Shown one piece after another: positions 54,430 to 62,617 of a DNA stretch of 64,000 nucleotides. Below the pieces are notes generated by a model that saw only the letters and a list, made by a program, of their open reading frames with translations, ran no database searches and had not been told where the DNA came from. This stretch comes from DATFQE01 sp963733845. GTDB lineage: Bacteria; Actinomycetota; Thermoleophilia; Gaiellales; Gaiellaceae. Position 1 is the stretch's first letter. Every line of letters starts with the position of its first letter. The translations under genes were made by a program, and so were the position numbers. The stretch spans positions 434,001 through 498,000 of the forward strand of contig CAVTEM010000007.1 of NCBI GenBank assembly GCA_963733845.1. The letters run 5' to 3'.

Positions 54430-55840
54430 CTAGGCGGCCTCCGCGAGGGGAACGGATGCAGGCGCCTCCTGCGCCCGCTGCTTGCGCGGGATCAGGAGCG
54501 AGACGACGAGCGCCGACCGCGAGCACCACCGCGCCGACCCAGACGGCCGGGACGAGCCCGTCCGCGAACGCCTGCGGCGACGCGTAGCCGCCGTAGCTCG
54601 AGAAGACGGACGCCAGCACGGCGACGCCGAAGACGCCGCCTATCTCGCGGATCGCATTGTTGACGCCCGACGCCTTCCCCTCCTCCTCGGGACGCACCGC
54701 CGAGAGCACGACGTTCGCAACAGGTGCGAAGAACAGCGCCATGCCGATCCCGCCGAGGACGAACGCGCCGACCAGCTCCGTGTACGGGACGCCCGGATCG
54801 GACACGAGCGCGAGCCAGGCGAGCGCGACCGCCTGCAGGGCCATACCCGACGCCATCAGGGGCCGCCCGCCGATCCGGTCGGAGAGGGCGCCCGCGATCG
54901 GCGCGACCACCATCGGCATCGCCGTCCACGGCAGCGTCCTCAGCCCGGCGCCGAGCGGCGAGTGGCCCTGGGCGGTCTGAAGGAACTGCACGAGCAGGAA
55001 GATCGAGCCGAACATCCCGAAGTACATGAGCAGCGAGGCGCCGTTCGCGGCCGAGAAGGCGCGGTCGCGGAAGAGCCTCAGGGGTACCATCGGGCGCGGC
55101 GAACGCCGCTCCCAGGCCAGGAATGCGGCCAGGAGCAGAACGCCGCCGGAAATGGCGCCGACGATCGAGGCGCTCGTCCAGCCGTCGCCGTTGCCGTTGA
55201 CGAGGCCCCACACGACGCCGAGCAAGCCGGCGCTGACGAGCACCAGCCCGGGCAGGTCGAGGGCGCCCTCGGGCCCCTTCGACTCGCGCAGCCGCAGCAT
55301 GGCGATCGGCAGCAGGATCAGGCCGAGCGGCACGTTGAGCCAGAAGATCCACTGCCAGGACAGGCCCTCGATGACCGCCCCGCCGACGAGCGGGCCGGCG
55401 GCCACCGCGAGGCCGGCCACGCCCGACCAGGCACCGAGCGCGACCCCGCGCCGCTCGCGCGGGACCGCCTCGCTCAGGATCGTCAGCGTCAACGGCGTCA
55501 CGATCGCGCCGCCCACCCCCTGCACCGCACGAGCCGCGATCAACCAGTCGGCGCTGGGAGCCACGGCGGCAGCCGCCGAGGCGACGGTGAAGATCGCGAG
55601 CCCGATCACCAACAGCCGGCGCCGTCCAAAGCGGTCGCCGAGCGCAGCACCCGTCAGGAGCAGCACCGCGAAAGTGAGCGTGTAGGCGTTCACCGTCCAC
55701 TCGAGCTGCTCGATCGAGGCGCCAAGATCCGTGCGGATCACGGGCAACGCCGTCGAGACGACGAGGTTGTCCAGCACGACCATGAACAGGCCGAGCGAGG
55801 TGACGACAAACGTCCAGATCGTGGTCGTCTTGGCTGACAT
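54430..55840 (-). CDS. MFS multidrug exporter, DHA2 (14-TM) type (frameshift near end)
   Basis: About 469 residues. It begins TIWTFVVTSLGLFMVVLDNL VVSTALPVI (two blocks), the DHA2/QacA opening with motif D1, then LTFAVLLLTGAALGDRFGRR (motif A), ARAVQGVGGAIVTPLTLTIL and GVALGAWSGVAGLAVAAGPL VGGAVIEG (motif C). It exports small hydrophobic compounds by proton antiport. An inserted base at about 54507 shifts the last 25 residues; corrected end RKQRAQEAPASVPLAEAA, stop 54430-54432. The start has a good Shine-Dalgarno (AAAGGAG, 8 bases) and a palindrome upstream, so it is controlled by the TetR next to it. Confidence 0.93.
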
Positions 55841-55860
55841 TGCGCTACTCCTTTCCTACT

Positions 55861-55874
55861 AGTGACTCGTCACT
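55861..55874. promoter_or_regulatory. Palindrome AGTGAC-TC-GTCACT upstream of the MFS gene
   Basis: Six-base perfect arms, 20 bases before the MFS ATG, next to AGTAAGTGA on the - strand. It shares the AAGTGA/TCACTT element with the site upstream of tetR, so it is a likely operator of the adjacent TetR. Confidence 0.6.
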
Positions 55875-55900
55875 TACTCAAATCGCAAAAAAAAGAGGCT

Positions 55901-56462
55901 CTAGTCCTTCTGCTTCATGCACCCGGCGAGCAGGCGATCCGCCCACGCGAGGCCGGAGTCGCGCAGCCCCATCGCGGCCACGACGTTCAAGAGCATCCCG
56001 ATCGACAGGAACCTGGTCATCCGCTCCGGATCTGCGCCCGAGATGCGCTCGAACGTCGTGAAGAGATCCCCGTAGCCAGAGCGCACGACGTCGCGGATCT
56101 CCGGGTCGGGAGCCGCCGCGTACATGTGCATCTGCATCTGCAGCCGGCGCGGGTCCTCGGCCAGAAGCTCCATGTAGCGCTCTCCCATCGCGTCGAGCGC
56201 GTCCTCCCCGCTCAGGCCGGCGGCCGCCGACTCCATCTCCTCGCGGAGCTCCCGCATGCAGCGGGTGCATGCCGCCGCGAAGAGCAGCTTCTTGCTCCCG
56301 AACAGGCGGAACACATACGGCTGCGAGATGCCCGCGCGCTTGGCGATGTCCTCGGTCGAGGTGCCGTGGAGCCCGCGGTCCGCGAACTCGATCAGCGCCG
56401 CGTCGAGGATGCTCTCGCGCCGCTCGTCCGCCGTCTGCCTGGGTGCTGTGGCTGCTGTTCAC
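55901..56462 (-). CDS. TetR-family transcriptional regulator (frameshift near N-terminus)
   Basis: About 187 residues. GTG at 56462, then an inserted base at about 56435, then ERRESILDAALIEFADRGLH, GTSTEDIAKRAGISQPYVFR and LFGSKKLLFAAACTRCMREL, the TetR helix-turn-helix. The ligand domain follows (MESAAAGLSGEDALDAMGER, DVVRSGYGDLFTTFERISGA). It lies upstream of the MFS gene on the same strand with 60 bases between, an arrangement typical for efflux control. A run of eight T on the - strand (55894-55887) follows its stop and may end part of the transcript. Palindromes before both genes indicate autoregulation. Confidence 0.9.
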
Positions 56463-56468
56463 AGCGAC

Positions 56469-56488
56469 GTAAGTTACTACTCACTTAC
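56469..56488. promoter_or_regulatory. Operator-like palindrome GTAAGT...ACTTAC upstream of tetR
   Basis: GTAAGT, 8 bases, ACTTAC, with the inner TCACTTAC matching the MFS site. It lies 6 bases before the tetR GTG and covers the TAG stop codon of the upstream aminotransferase (56477-56479). Confidence 0.6.
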
Positions 56489-57535
56489 AAGGCTTGTCAA
56501 GTCCTCGCACACGCGGTCGACGTCGTCCTCGCTCAGCTGCCCGTGGAAGGGCAGGGCCAGCGCACGCTCGTACGCCTCGTCGGCACCGGGGAAGGAGCCC
56601 TGCTCGGCGTACGCACCGAGCCGGTGCACGGCGTACGTGCCGATCTGCGCCTCGATCCCGCGGTCCCGTAGCGCGGCGAGCACCTCGTCCCGCCGGTCGA
56701 TCCGCACGACGTAGGCCTGCCAGCCGTGCACGTCGCCCTCGTCGGCGGCCGGTGTCGCCACGATCCCCCGGAGTCGCTCCGTGTACGCGGCGGCGAGCGC
56801 CGTCCGGGCTGCGAGCAGCTCGTCGAGCCGGCGGACCTGGGGGATGCCGAGCGCGCAGAGCACGTCGGCGAGCCGGTAGTTGACACCGGGAGCCGGCATG
56901 TCCCCGGCACTCCAGCCGTGGTGCCGCATCGACCGGATCGCGTCGGCCAGGCCCTCGTCGTCGGTCGTGACCGCGCCGCCCTCGCCCGTCGTGACGATCT
57001 TCCGTGGGTGGAACGAGAGGCAGCCCATCCGCGCCAGGCTCCCGCAGGGACGTCCCCGGCGGCGCGCGCCGAGCGCGCCCGCCGCGTCCTCCACGAGCAC
57101 GACGTCGTCCGGGACTGCCGCCTGAAGTGCCTCCCAGTCGAGCGGCCGGCCGAACAGGTGCACGGCGAGCACCGCACGCGTGCGGGGCCCCAGGGCGGCC
57201 GCGACCTGCTCGAGGTCGAGGTTCATCGTGATTGGGTCGACGTCGACCAGGACGGGCCGTAGGCCCGAGAGAGCGACGACGTTCGCGGTCGCGGGAAAGG
57301 TGTAGGCGGGGACGAGCACCTCGTCGCCGGGCTCGAGCCCGAGGGCGAGGATCGCCAGGTGGAGCGCGGCGGTCCCCGAGGAGACCGCGACGGCGTGCTC
57401 CACGCCGCACGCTCCGGCGAGCAGACCCTCGAGCTCATCGACCTTCGGGCCCATCGTCAGCTGGCCCGACTCGAGCACGGCCTCGATCTCGGCCAGCTCC
57501 TCCTCGCCCACGTCAGGGCGAGCGAGGCGGATCAC
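56477..57535 (-). CDS. DegT/DnrJ/EryC1/StrS sugar aminotransferase
   Basis: Intact, 352 residues from GTG at 57535. IRLARPDVGEEELAEIEAVL, ESGQLTMGPKVDELEGLLAG, AVSSGTAALHLAILALGLEP, VPAYTFPATANVVALSGLRP, VLVEDAAGALGARRRGRPCG and CLSFHPRKIVTTGEGGAVTT with the PLP Lys in HPRK (the usual form of perosamine/4-keto-sugar aminotransferases), then MRHHGWSAGDMPAPGVNYRL. It is coupled by GTGA to the SDR gene upstream, so the pair should make an amino sugar. A longer frame upstream belongs to that SDR gene in another register. Confidence 0.92.
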   Translation of the reverse strand: MIRLARPDVGEEELAEIEAVLESGQLTMGPKVDELEGLLAGACGVEHAVAVSSGTAALHLAILALGLEPGDEVLVPAYTFPATANVVALSGLRPVLVDVDPITMNLDLEQVAAALGPRTRAVLAVHLFGRPLDWEALQAAVPDDVVLVEDAAGALGARRRGRPCGSLARMGCLSFHPRKIVTTGEGGAVTTDDEGLADAIRSMRHHGWSAGDMPAPGVNYRLADVLCALGIPQVRRLDELLAARTALAAAYTERLRGIVATPAADEGDVHGWQAYVVRIDRRDEVLAALRDRGIEAQIGTYAVHRLGAYAEQGSFPGADEAYERALALPFHGQLSEDDVDRVCEDLTSLVSE

Positions 57536-58500
57536 GCGGCCGCCGGCTTCCGGCTTCGATACCAAGCGATCGTGCGGGAGAGGCCGTCGTCCAGCTCGAC
57601 CTCGGCCTCGAAGTCGAGCAGCTCGCGCGCCTTGTCCACGTTCGGGATCCGCAGCTCGACGTCCGTGTAGTGGAGCGGCTGGAAGCGCACGTCGACCTCG
57701 GCGCCCGTCAGCCGCTTGATGCGTTGCGCGAGGTCGTAGATCGTCACGGCCGAGCGGGCGTTGCCGATGTTGAAGCTGTGCCCGACCGCCTCCGGGCGGG
57801 CCAGGCAGCAGAGCACGCCCCGGACCATGTCGTCGACGTAGCACCAGGCCCGAATCTGCGAACCGTCGCCGTGGATGACGAGGTCGCGCCCGGCGAGCGC
57901 GGTCTCGATGAAGGCGCGGATTGCGCCGCCGCCGATCTGGCCCGGTCCATAGACGTTGAAGGGCCGCACCGAGGTCGTGGGCAGGCCGAGCTCGTCGTGG
58001 TAGGCGTGGGCCATGTGCTCGCCGGCGAGCTTCGAGACGGCGTACGTCCACCGGGCCTCGCCGACGGACCCCTGGGTGGTGACGTCGGCCTCGGCGACCT
58101 TGTACGCGTACGTGCCGAAGACCTCGCTCGTCGAGAACTCGACCAGGCGCTCGAGCGTGCCCTTGGTCGCGAGCGCAGCCTCGAGGACGTTGTACGTCCC
58201 GATCAGGTTCACGCGCATCGTCCGCACCGGGCTCTCCATCACCGTGTCCACGCCGGCGATCGCGGCGCAGTGGACGATGTGGGTCGCACCCTCGGCGAGC
58301 GCAAGGAGCGGTTCCGGGTCGAGCACGTCGCCCTCGACGAAGCGGAAGTTCGGATGCTCGTCGAGCTCGGTGCCCGACAGCGCATCGCGGTGGAGGTTGT
58401 CCACCGCGACGACCTCGTTGTCGTCGACCAGCCGGCGGGCGAGCGTCGTGCCGATGAAGCCCGCCCCGCCGGTGATCAGGATCCGTTTGCCGCGCAACAC
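57532..58500 (-). CDS. NAD-dependent sugar epimerase/dehydratase
   Basis: Intact, 322 residues. KRILITGGAGFIGTTLARRL, EVVAVDNLHRDALSGTELDE, HIVHCAAIAGVDTVMESPVR, LVEFSTSEVFGTYAYKVAEA (T-S-E), ARWTYAVSKLAGEHMAHAYH (YxxxK) and VRPFNVYGPGQIGGGAIRAF. The TYAYKVAEAD insertion and GQIGGGAI loop set it apart from the other SDR enzymes here. It resembles dehydratase/epimerases acting on UDP- or GDP-sugars before a DegT aminotransferase. GTG at 58500 with TAGACT 6 bases upstream. Confidence 0.88.
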   Translation of the reverse strand: MLRGKRILITGGAGFIGTTLARRLVDDNEVVAVDNLHRDALSGTELDEHPNFRFVEGDVLDPEPLLALAEGATHIVHCAAIAGVDTVMESPVRTMRVNLIGTYNVLEAALATKGTLERLVEFSTSEVFGTYAYKVAEADVTTQGSVGEARWTYAVSKLAGEHMAHAYHDELGLPTTSVRPFNVYGPGQIGGGAIRAFIETALAGRDLVIHGDGSQIRAWCYVDDMVRGVLCCLARPEAVGHSFNIGNARSAVTIYDLAQRIKRLTGAEVDVRFQPLHYTDVELRIPNVDKARELLDFEAEVELDDGLSRTIAWYRSRKPAAA

Positions 58501-58506
58501 GCGGCG

Positions 58507-58512
58507 AGTCTA
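58507..58512 (-). promoter_or_regulatory. -10 box TAGACT overlapping the cupin-TPR stop codon
   Basis: TAGACT on the - strand, 6 bases before the GTG at 58500. Its TAG (58510-58512) is the stop codon of the upstream cupin-TPR gene. Confidence 0.6.
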
Positions 58513-59182
58513 GCTCGCGATCAGCTCCTCGAAGCGCTCGTTCCCCCGCAACGAGACGAAGTCCTCGTCCGTCGTCGCGTTCTCCCGCAGCCTGGGAGCG
58601 GCCTCGATCGCCTCACCGAGGTGGGCGAGCGCATCGTCGGGGCGGCCGAGGAGAGCCTCCATGCACGCGATGTTGTAGAGGGCGAGCCCGTTGCCCGGGA
58701 ACGTGTCCAGAACGCCCTTCGCGATCTCGAGCGCGCCCGCGTAGTCCTTCGCGTTGTAGGGCTCCATGAAGCCGCGCATCAGCTCGCCCGGGGTGACGCG
58801 GAACGCTTCGCCCGCGCGGCCGCCGACGGCCAGGATGATCGTGCCGTCCTCCTTCGTGACCGCTGCTCGCCGCGTTTCCGGGTCGCCGACGAAGACGGCT
58901 GTGCCCTGCGGGTGCGTCGACCTCCTCGCCCGCGACGGTGAAGACGGCGTGGCCGGCGAGCACGACGTAGAGCTCCTCGTGCCGATCGGAACCGGGCCCC
59001 GTCTCGTCGTGCTCGGGCACGATCTCCGTCCCGGCCGCGGCGGACCGGACCGCGCTCACCCCGAAGGCGCTGATGCCGAGCTCGGTGCGGAGCCGTGCGT
59101 ACTGGCGCTCGGCCGCCTCGTTCGCGAGCGCGGCCTCCTCGATCGAGATGGTCTTGAAGGTCGTTTCGGTCGCAGTCGTCAT
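58510..59182 (-). CDS. Cupin-domain protein with C-terminal TPR-like helices (frameshifted)
   Basis: About 224 residues. ETTFKTISIEEAALANEAAE (helical), LGISAFGVSAVRSAAAGTEI, HDETGPGSDRHEELYVVLAG with the cupin His/Glu metal site, HAVFTVAGEEVDAPAG and GDPETRRAAVTKEDGTIILA; then helices AKDYAGALEIAKGVLDTFPG, NGLALYNIACMEALLGRPDD and ALAHLGEAIEAAPRLRE in TPR register. An inserted base at about 58917. ATG at 59182 has a strong Shine-Dalgarno (GGAGGT) and overlaps the TGA of a small upstream gene. It may be a stress or ligand-binding protein under the MarR regulator. Confidence 0.83.
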
Positions 59183-59352
59183 GAGGTACCTCCGCTCGCG
59201 GTCGAGTGCTGATGGGTCCGGAACAGGTCGAGGGACGAGAGGCTCCGACGAAGCGCCCCGCGCCGACGGGGCCGATCGATCGCGTCGGCGCGAAGACGCT
59301 CCGCTCGCTCCACGGAAAGGAGCCTGTGCAAATCGGGTGTGGGCTGGAACAT
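59179..59352 (-). CDS. Small Arg-rich protein upstream of the cupin gene
   Basis: 57 residues from ATG at 59352: FQPTPDLHRLLSVERAERLR, ADAIDRPRRRGALRRSLSSL, then DLFRTHQHSTASGGTS. ATG has a strong Shine-Dalgarno (GGAAGGAGG, 5 bases), and the stop overlaps the cupin gene start (ATGA). It is basic, with an amphipathic helix in the first half. No family recognised; it could be a regulatory leader peptide that couples translation to the cupin gene, or a small DNA/RNA-binding protein. Confidence 0.6.
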   Translation of the reverse strand: MFQPTPDLHRLLSVERAERLRADAIDRPRRRGALRRSLSSLDLFRTHQHSTASGGTS

Positions 59353-59419
59353 GCGGCCTCCTTCCAAGCCAAATCTCTTTATCTCGAACTTCTCGAAGCG
59401 GAACGATACCGTGATAACC

Positions 59420-59433
59420 TCTTGACGTCAAGA
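59420..59433. promoter_or_regulatory. Perfect palindrome TCTTGACGTCAAGA (MarR operator)
   Basis: A 14-base palindrome between the divergent small-protein/cupin genes and the MarR gene; its last base is the A of the MarR ATG at 59433. CTTGACGTCAAG is a known core of MarR-family operators. TAACCT (59415-59420) is a possible -10 for the + strand directly before it. It predicts autorepression and joint control of both directions. Confidence 0.7.
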
Positions 59434-59995
59434 TGCTTCTGGTAAAGACTTCTCCTGTGCCCGAGCAGACCCCGGACCACGTCGACCGCTTCCTCGAGCG
59501 AGATCGAAGAGGAGCTTCCCGCCGGACGTCGACCTGGAGGTCGAGGGGATCGTCGACCGCATCAACGGCATCAACCGGCGGATCAACCGGGCACTCGACG
59601 AGACGCTCGCGGACTACGGCCTCAGCGTCGCCGACGTACAAGGTGCTGTCGTCGCTGCGCTGGGCCGGCCCACCGTACAGGCGCTCCGCCGGTGAGCTCG
59701 CGAAGTTTGTCCGATCTCTCCAGCGGGGCCATGACCAACCGGCTCGACCAGCTCGAGAAGGCCGGTCTCGTCCGCAGGCTGCGCGATCCGGAAGACCGAC
59801 GCGGCGTGCTGGTGGAGCCGACCGACGAGGGCAAGCAAGCTCTGGGAGGAGGCGATCGGCGTCCAGGCCCGCAAGGAGGCGCTGATCGCTGCCGCGCTGA
59901 ACGAGCGTGAGCGCGTGCAGCTGAACACGCTCCTCCGGCGCGTGATGCGCGCGTTCGAGGAGCGCGAGGGGAACCCGAAGGACGCTGCTAGCTGA
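59433..59995 (+). CDS. MarR-family transcriptional regulator (frameshifted)
   Basis: About 186 residues. An N-terminal charged stretch (LPPDVDLEVEGIVDRINGIN) then RRINRALDETLADYGLSVA, YKVLSSLRWAGPPYRRSAGE, LAKLSDLSSGAMTNRLDQLE (recognition helix), KAGLVRRLRDPEDRRGVLVE (wing) and PTDEGKQLWEEAIGVQARKE. Inserted bases at about 59503, 59633, 59705 and 59840. The start is ATG at 59433 or GTG at 59458 (MPEQTPDHVDRF); the second lies clear of the operator. The stop TGA at 59993-59995 overlaps the convergent permease by 8 bases. Confidence 0.85.
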
Positions 59996-60953
59996 GCCTG
60001 ATGCGCGGGTCGATCACCGCGTAGAGCAGGTCGACGATCAGGTTCAGGGCGATGATCGCCAGCGTCGCGAAGACGACGATGCCCTGGACCGTGGGCAGAT
60101 CGAAGCCCTCCAGCGATTGCACGGCCGTCTTGCCCAGACCCGGGAGCCCGAACACCGATTCGGTGAAGATCGCGCCCCCGAGCAGGAGCCCGATGTCCAT
60201 CCCGAGGATGGTCACGATCGGCAACAGCGCGTTGCGCAGGATGTGGCCGCTCATCACGCGCGACTCGGGAGCGCCCTTCGCCCGGGCGGTGCGCACGTAG
60301 TCCTCGTTCATCGTCTCCATCACGTTCGCGCGGATCATCCGTGTGTAGAGCGCCGCGTAGAGCAGCGCGAACGTCACCCACGGCAGGAGCAGCGAGTGCG
60401 CCCACTGCGCGGGACCGCCGCAGTCGGTGGACGGGTTGATCATGTCGCAGTAGCCACCGAGGGGAGTCAGGCCGAGCTTGAAGCCGACGAGATAGGAGAG
60501 CAGCAACCCGATCCAGACGGGATGCGCCGACACGCCGATCAGCACGAACACCATCCCCGCGCGGTCCAGCAGCGTGCGCGGCCGTAACGCCGAGAGGATC
60601 CCGATCGGGAACGCGATCATCAGCCAGATCACGACCCCGCCGAGGACGAGGCTCGCGGTGACCGGCGCCGCCGCCTTGATGATGTCGTTGACCTCCTGTC
60701 GCGTGGCGAACGAGTGCCCGAGCGATCGGTCGACGACTAGTTGCTTGAGGAAACGCGCATACTGGACCGGCACGGGGTCGTCGAGGCCGAGCAGCTTCTC
60801 GATCCGCTCGACGTGCTCGGGCGGCGCCTGCGGCCCGGCCATCAGCCGGGCGGGGCTGGCCGGCACGAGGAAGAAGATGACGAACGAGACGAACGTCACG
60901 GCCACCATCAGCACGGCCGCCCAGATCAAGCGCCTGACCAGGTATCTGAACAC
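59988..60953 (-). CDS. Oligopeptide/dipeptide ABC transporter permease (DppB-like)
   Basis: Intact, 321 residues. FRYLVRRLIWAAVLMVAVTF VSFVIFFLVPASPA (two blocks) is the typical DppB/OppB start; six membrane segments follow, with VIWLMIAFPIGILSALRPR, VWIGLLLSYLVGFKLGLTPL and the EAA loop ETMNEDYVRTARAKGAPESR VMSGHILRNALLPIV. It should pair with a DppC permease, two ATPases and a binding protein, none of which is here, so it is an orphan or its partners were lost or lie elsewhere. GTG at 60953, only 8 bases from the divergent lipoprotein. Confidence 0.9.
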   Translation of the reverse strand: MFRYLVRRLIWAAVLMVAVTFVSFVIFFLVPASPARLMAGPQAPPEHVERIEKLLGLDDPVPVQYARFLKQLVVDRSLGHSFATRQEVNDIIKAAAPVTASLVLGGVVIWLMIAFPIGILSALRPRTLLDRAGMVFVLIGVSAHPVWIGLLLSYLVGFKLGLTPLGGYCDMINPSTDCGGPAQWAHSLLLPWVTFALLYAALYTRMIRANVMETMNEDYVRTARAKGAPESRVMSGHILRNALLPIVTILGMDIGLLLGGAIFTESVFGLPGLGKTAVQSLEGFDLPTVQGIVVFATLAIIALNLIVDLLYAVIDPRIRLS

Positions 60954-60961
60954 CTAGCCAG

Positions 60962-61399
60962 ATGGGACGCACCTGTAAGGAGACTGTTAGTAGCATTTGC
61001 CTCGTAGCGCTTATGGGCTGTTGCCTGGCGCTAATGACCGCCTGTGCTCCGCTGTCCGGCTCCTCCGGCTCGGAGTCCGGATCCTCGGCGGCGACCGAGC
61101 TGACGATCAGCGTCCAGCCGAACGGAGGCGGCGGGCCGACGAAGACGTGGACGCTGCGTTGCGACCCACCCGGCGGAAGCCTGCCCCGGGCCGCTGCCGC
61201 CTGCGGGCGGCTCACCGCGAAGGCGCTGCAGCCGCTGCCCGCGGACACGATCTGCACCCAGATCTACGGCGGTCCCCAGCAGGCGCGTGTCCGCGGCTCG
61301 TTCCGCGGCCGGGCAGTCGACTCGCGCTTCAGCCGTGAGAACGGCTGCGAGATCCACCGCTGGGACGAGCTTCGCTACCTCTTCCCCGTCAGGATCTAG
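60962..61399 (+). CDS. Subtilisin-inhibitor-like (SSI) lipoprotein
   Basis: 145 residues from ATG at 60962; an alternative ATG at 61013. ALMGCCLALMTACAPLSGSS holds a lipobox (LMTAC). The mature part ELTISVQPNGGGGPTKTWTL, RCDPPGGSLPRAAAACGRLT, ICTQIYGGPQQARVRGSFRG and RAVDSRFSRENGCEIHRWDE is a Streptomyces subtilisin inhibitor fold, with four Cys in the usual disulfide positions. The reactive loop before the third Cys is ALQPLPADTIC. It would be anchored on the outside of the membrane and inhibit or bind serine proteases. It is divergent from the permease with 8 bases between. Confidence 0.85.
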   Translation: MGRTCKETVSSICLVALMGCCLALMTACAPLSGSSGSESGSSAATELTISVQPNGGGGPTKTWTLRCDPPGGSLPRAAAACGRLTAKALQPLPADTICTQIYGGPQQARVRGSFRGRAVDSRFSRENGCEIHRWDELRYLFPVRI

Positions 61400-61402
61400 C
61401 CC

Positions 61403-62617
61403 GTGGGCAAGACCGTTCTCTTCGTCGGCGCCGGCCGGCACCAGCGCCGAGCGATCGCGCGTGCGCGCGAGCTCGGTCTCGAGACGGTCGCCGTCGACCG
61501 CAACCCGGAAGCGCTCGGGTTTCCCGAAGCCGACGCTTTCGAGGTCGTGGACTTCAGCGATGTGCCGGCCGTGGTGGACGTGGGACGCCGCCACGGAGTC
61601 GACGGCGTGCTGACGGTCTCCGCGGACCGGGCCGTCCCGGTCGTGGCGCAGGTGGCGGAGGCGCTCGACCTGCCCGGGATCGGCGCCGAGAGGGCACGGC
61701 TGATGACACACAAGGTGGCGATGCGGCGGCTCTTCGCCGACACGGGCGTCCCTCAGCCTCGCTTCGCGGCGGTGCGCACGCTAGACGAGGCGCGGCGCGC
61801 GGCGCGCACCGTCGGCTTCCCGTCGGTGCTGAAGCCGGCCGACTCGGGCGGGCAGCGCGGTGTCTTCCGGCTGGAGTCGGCAGACGATCTCGAGCGACAC
61901 CTGCACGCAGCCCTCGCGGAGTCCCCGACCTCGGAGGCGATCGTCGAGGGCTTCCAGGACGGGCTGGAGCTGAACGGCCTCGTGATCGCGCGCGGCGGCG
62001 AGGTCGAGCTGCTGACGCTCTCCGACCGGCTGCGGCCGCCGGGGATCGGCTTCGGCGTCGGCTGGATCCACGTCTACCCGTCGACCCTCTACTCGGACAC
62101 GCTCCGCGAGGCGGAGCGGGTGGCCGTGCACGCGGTACACGCCCTGGGGCTGCGCGACGGGATCGCCTTCCCGCAGGTGATCGCAGCCGACGGCCGCGCC
62201 TGGGCCGTGGAGGTGGCGGCGCGGATTCCGGGCGGACAGATGGCCGACCTGGCCCGGCACGCGGTGGGCGTCGATCTCGTCGAAGTCGCCGTCCGGCAGG
62301 CGCTCGGCCAGGAGGTCCCGGACGAGCTGGCGCGGCCCCGGTTCCAGCAGCCGCTCGCAATCCGCTTTCTCACCGCATCGCCCGGTCCGCTCCCGACCGG
62401 AAAGGTGCTCGGCTGGAGCGGCCTGGATCGCGTGCGCGCGTTCCCCGGAGTCGTGCAGGCGGACGTCTACTTGACCGAGGGCGAGGAGATCCGGCCCGTG
62501 CGGCTCGACGGCGACCGGCGCGGCTACGTGATCGCGGTGGCCGACACGAACGTCGAGGCGCTCGAGCGCGCCGAGGCGGCAGCCCGTCTGCTGGACGTCG
62601 AGGTGGAGCCCGCTTGA
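61403..62617 (+). CDS. ATP-grasp ligase
   Basis: Intact, 404 residues. KTVLFVGAGRHQRRAIARAR, VVDFSDVPAVVDVGRRHGVD, GIGAERARLMTHKVAMRRLF, PSVLKPADSGGQRGVFRLES, AIVEGFQDGLELNGLVIARG and AWAVEVAARIPGGQMADLAR are the family motifs (Lys in VLKPAD, metal Glu/Arg in VEVAARIPGG). Close in style to the ligase at 50378. GTG at 61403, 3 bases after the SSI stop; TTGA overlap with the next gene. It may ligate an amino acid or carboxylate to a sugar or lipid. Confidence 0.88.
   Translation: MGKTVLFVGAGRHQRRAIARARELGLETVAVDRNPEALGFPEADAFEVVDFSDVPAVVDVGRRHGVDGVLTVSADRAVPVVAQVAEALDLPGIGAERARLMTHKVAMRRLFADTGVPQPRFAAVRTLDEARRAARTVGFPSVLKPADSGGQRGVFRLESADDLERHLHAALAESPTSEAIVEGFQDGLELNGLVIARGGEVELLTLSDRLRPPGIGFGVGWIHVYPSTLYSDTLREAERVAVHAVHALGLRDGIAFPQVIAADGRAWAVEVAARIPGGQMADLARHAVGVDLVEVAVRQALGQEVPDELARPRFQQPLAIRFLTASPGPLPTGKVLGWSGLDRVRAFPGVVQADVYLTEGEEIRPVRLDGDRRGYVIAVADTNVEALERAEAAARLLDVEVEPA

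Noticed and set aside
55887..55894. Eight-T run after tetR as a rho-independent terminator
   Set aside because: No convincing GC-rich stem stands directly before it; kept only as a remark under the tetR gene.
56477..58051. A 524-residue aminotransferase
   Set aside because: The first 172 residues are an out-of-frame reading of the SDR gene; the family start and GTGA overlap are at 57535.
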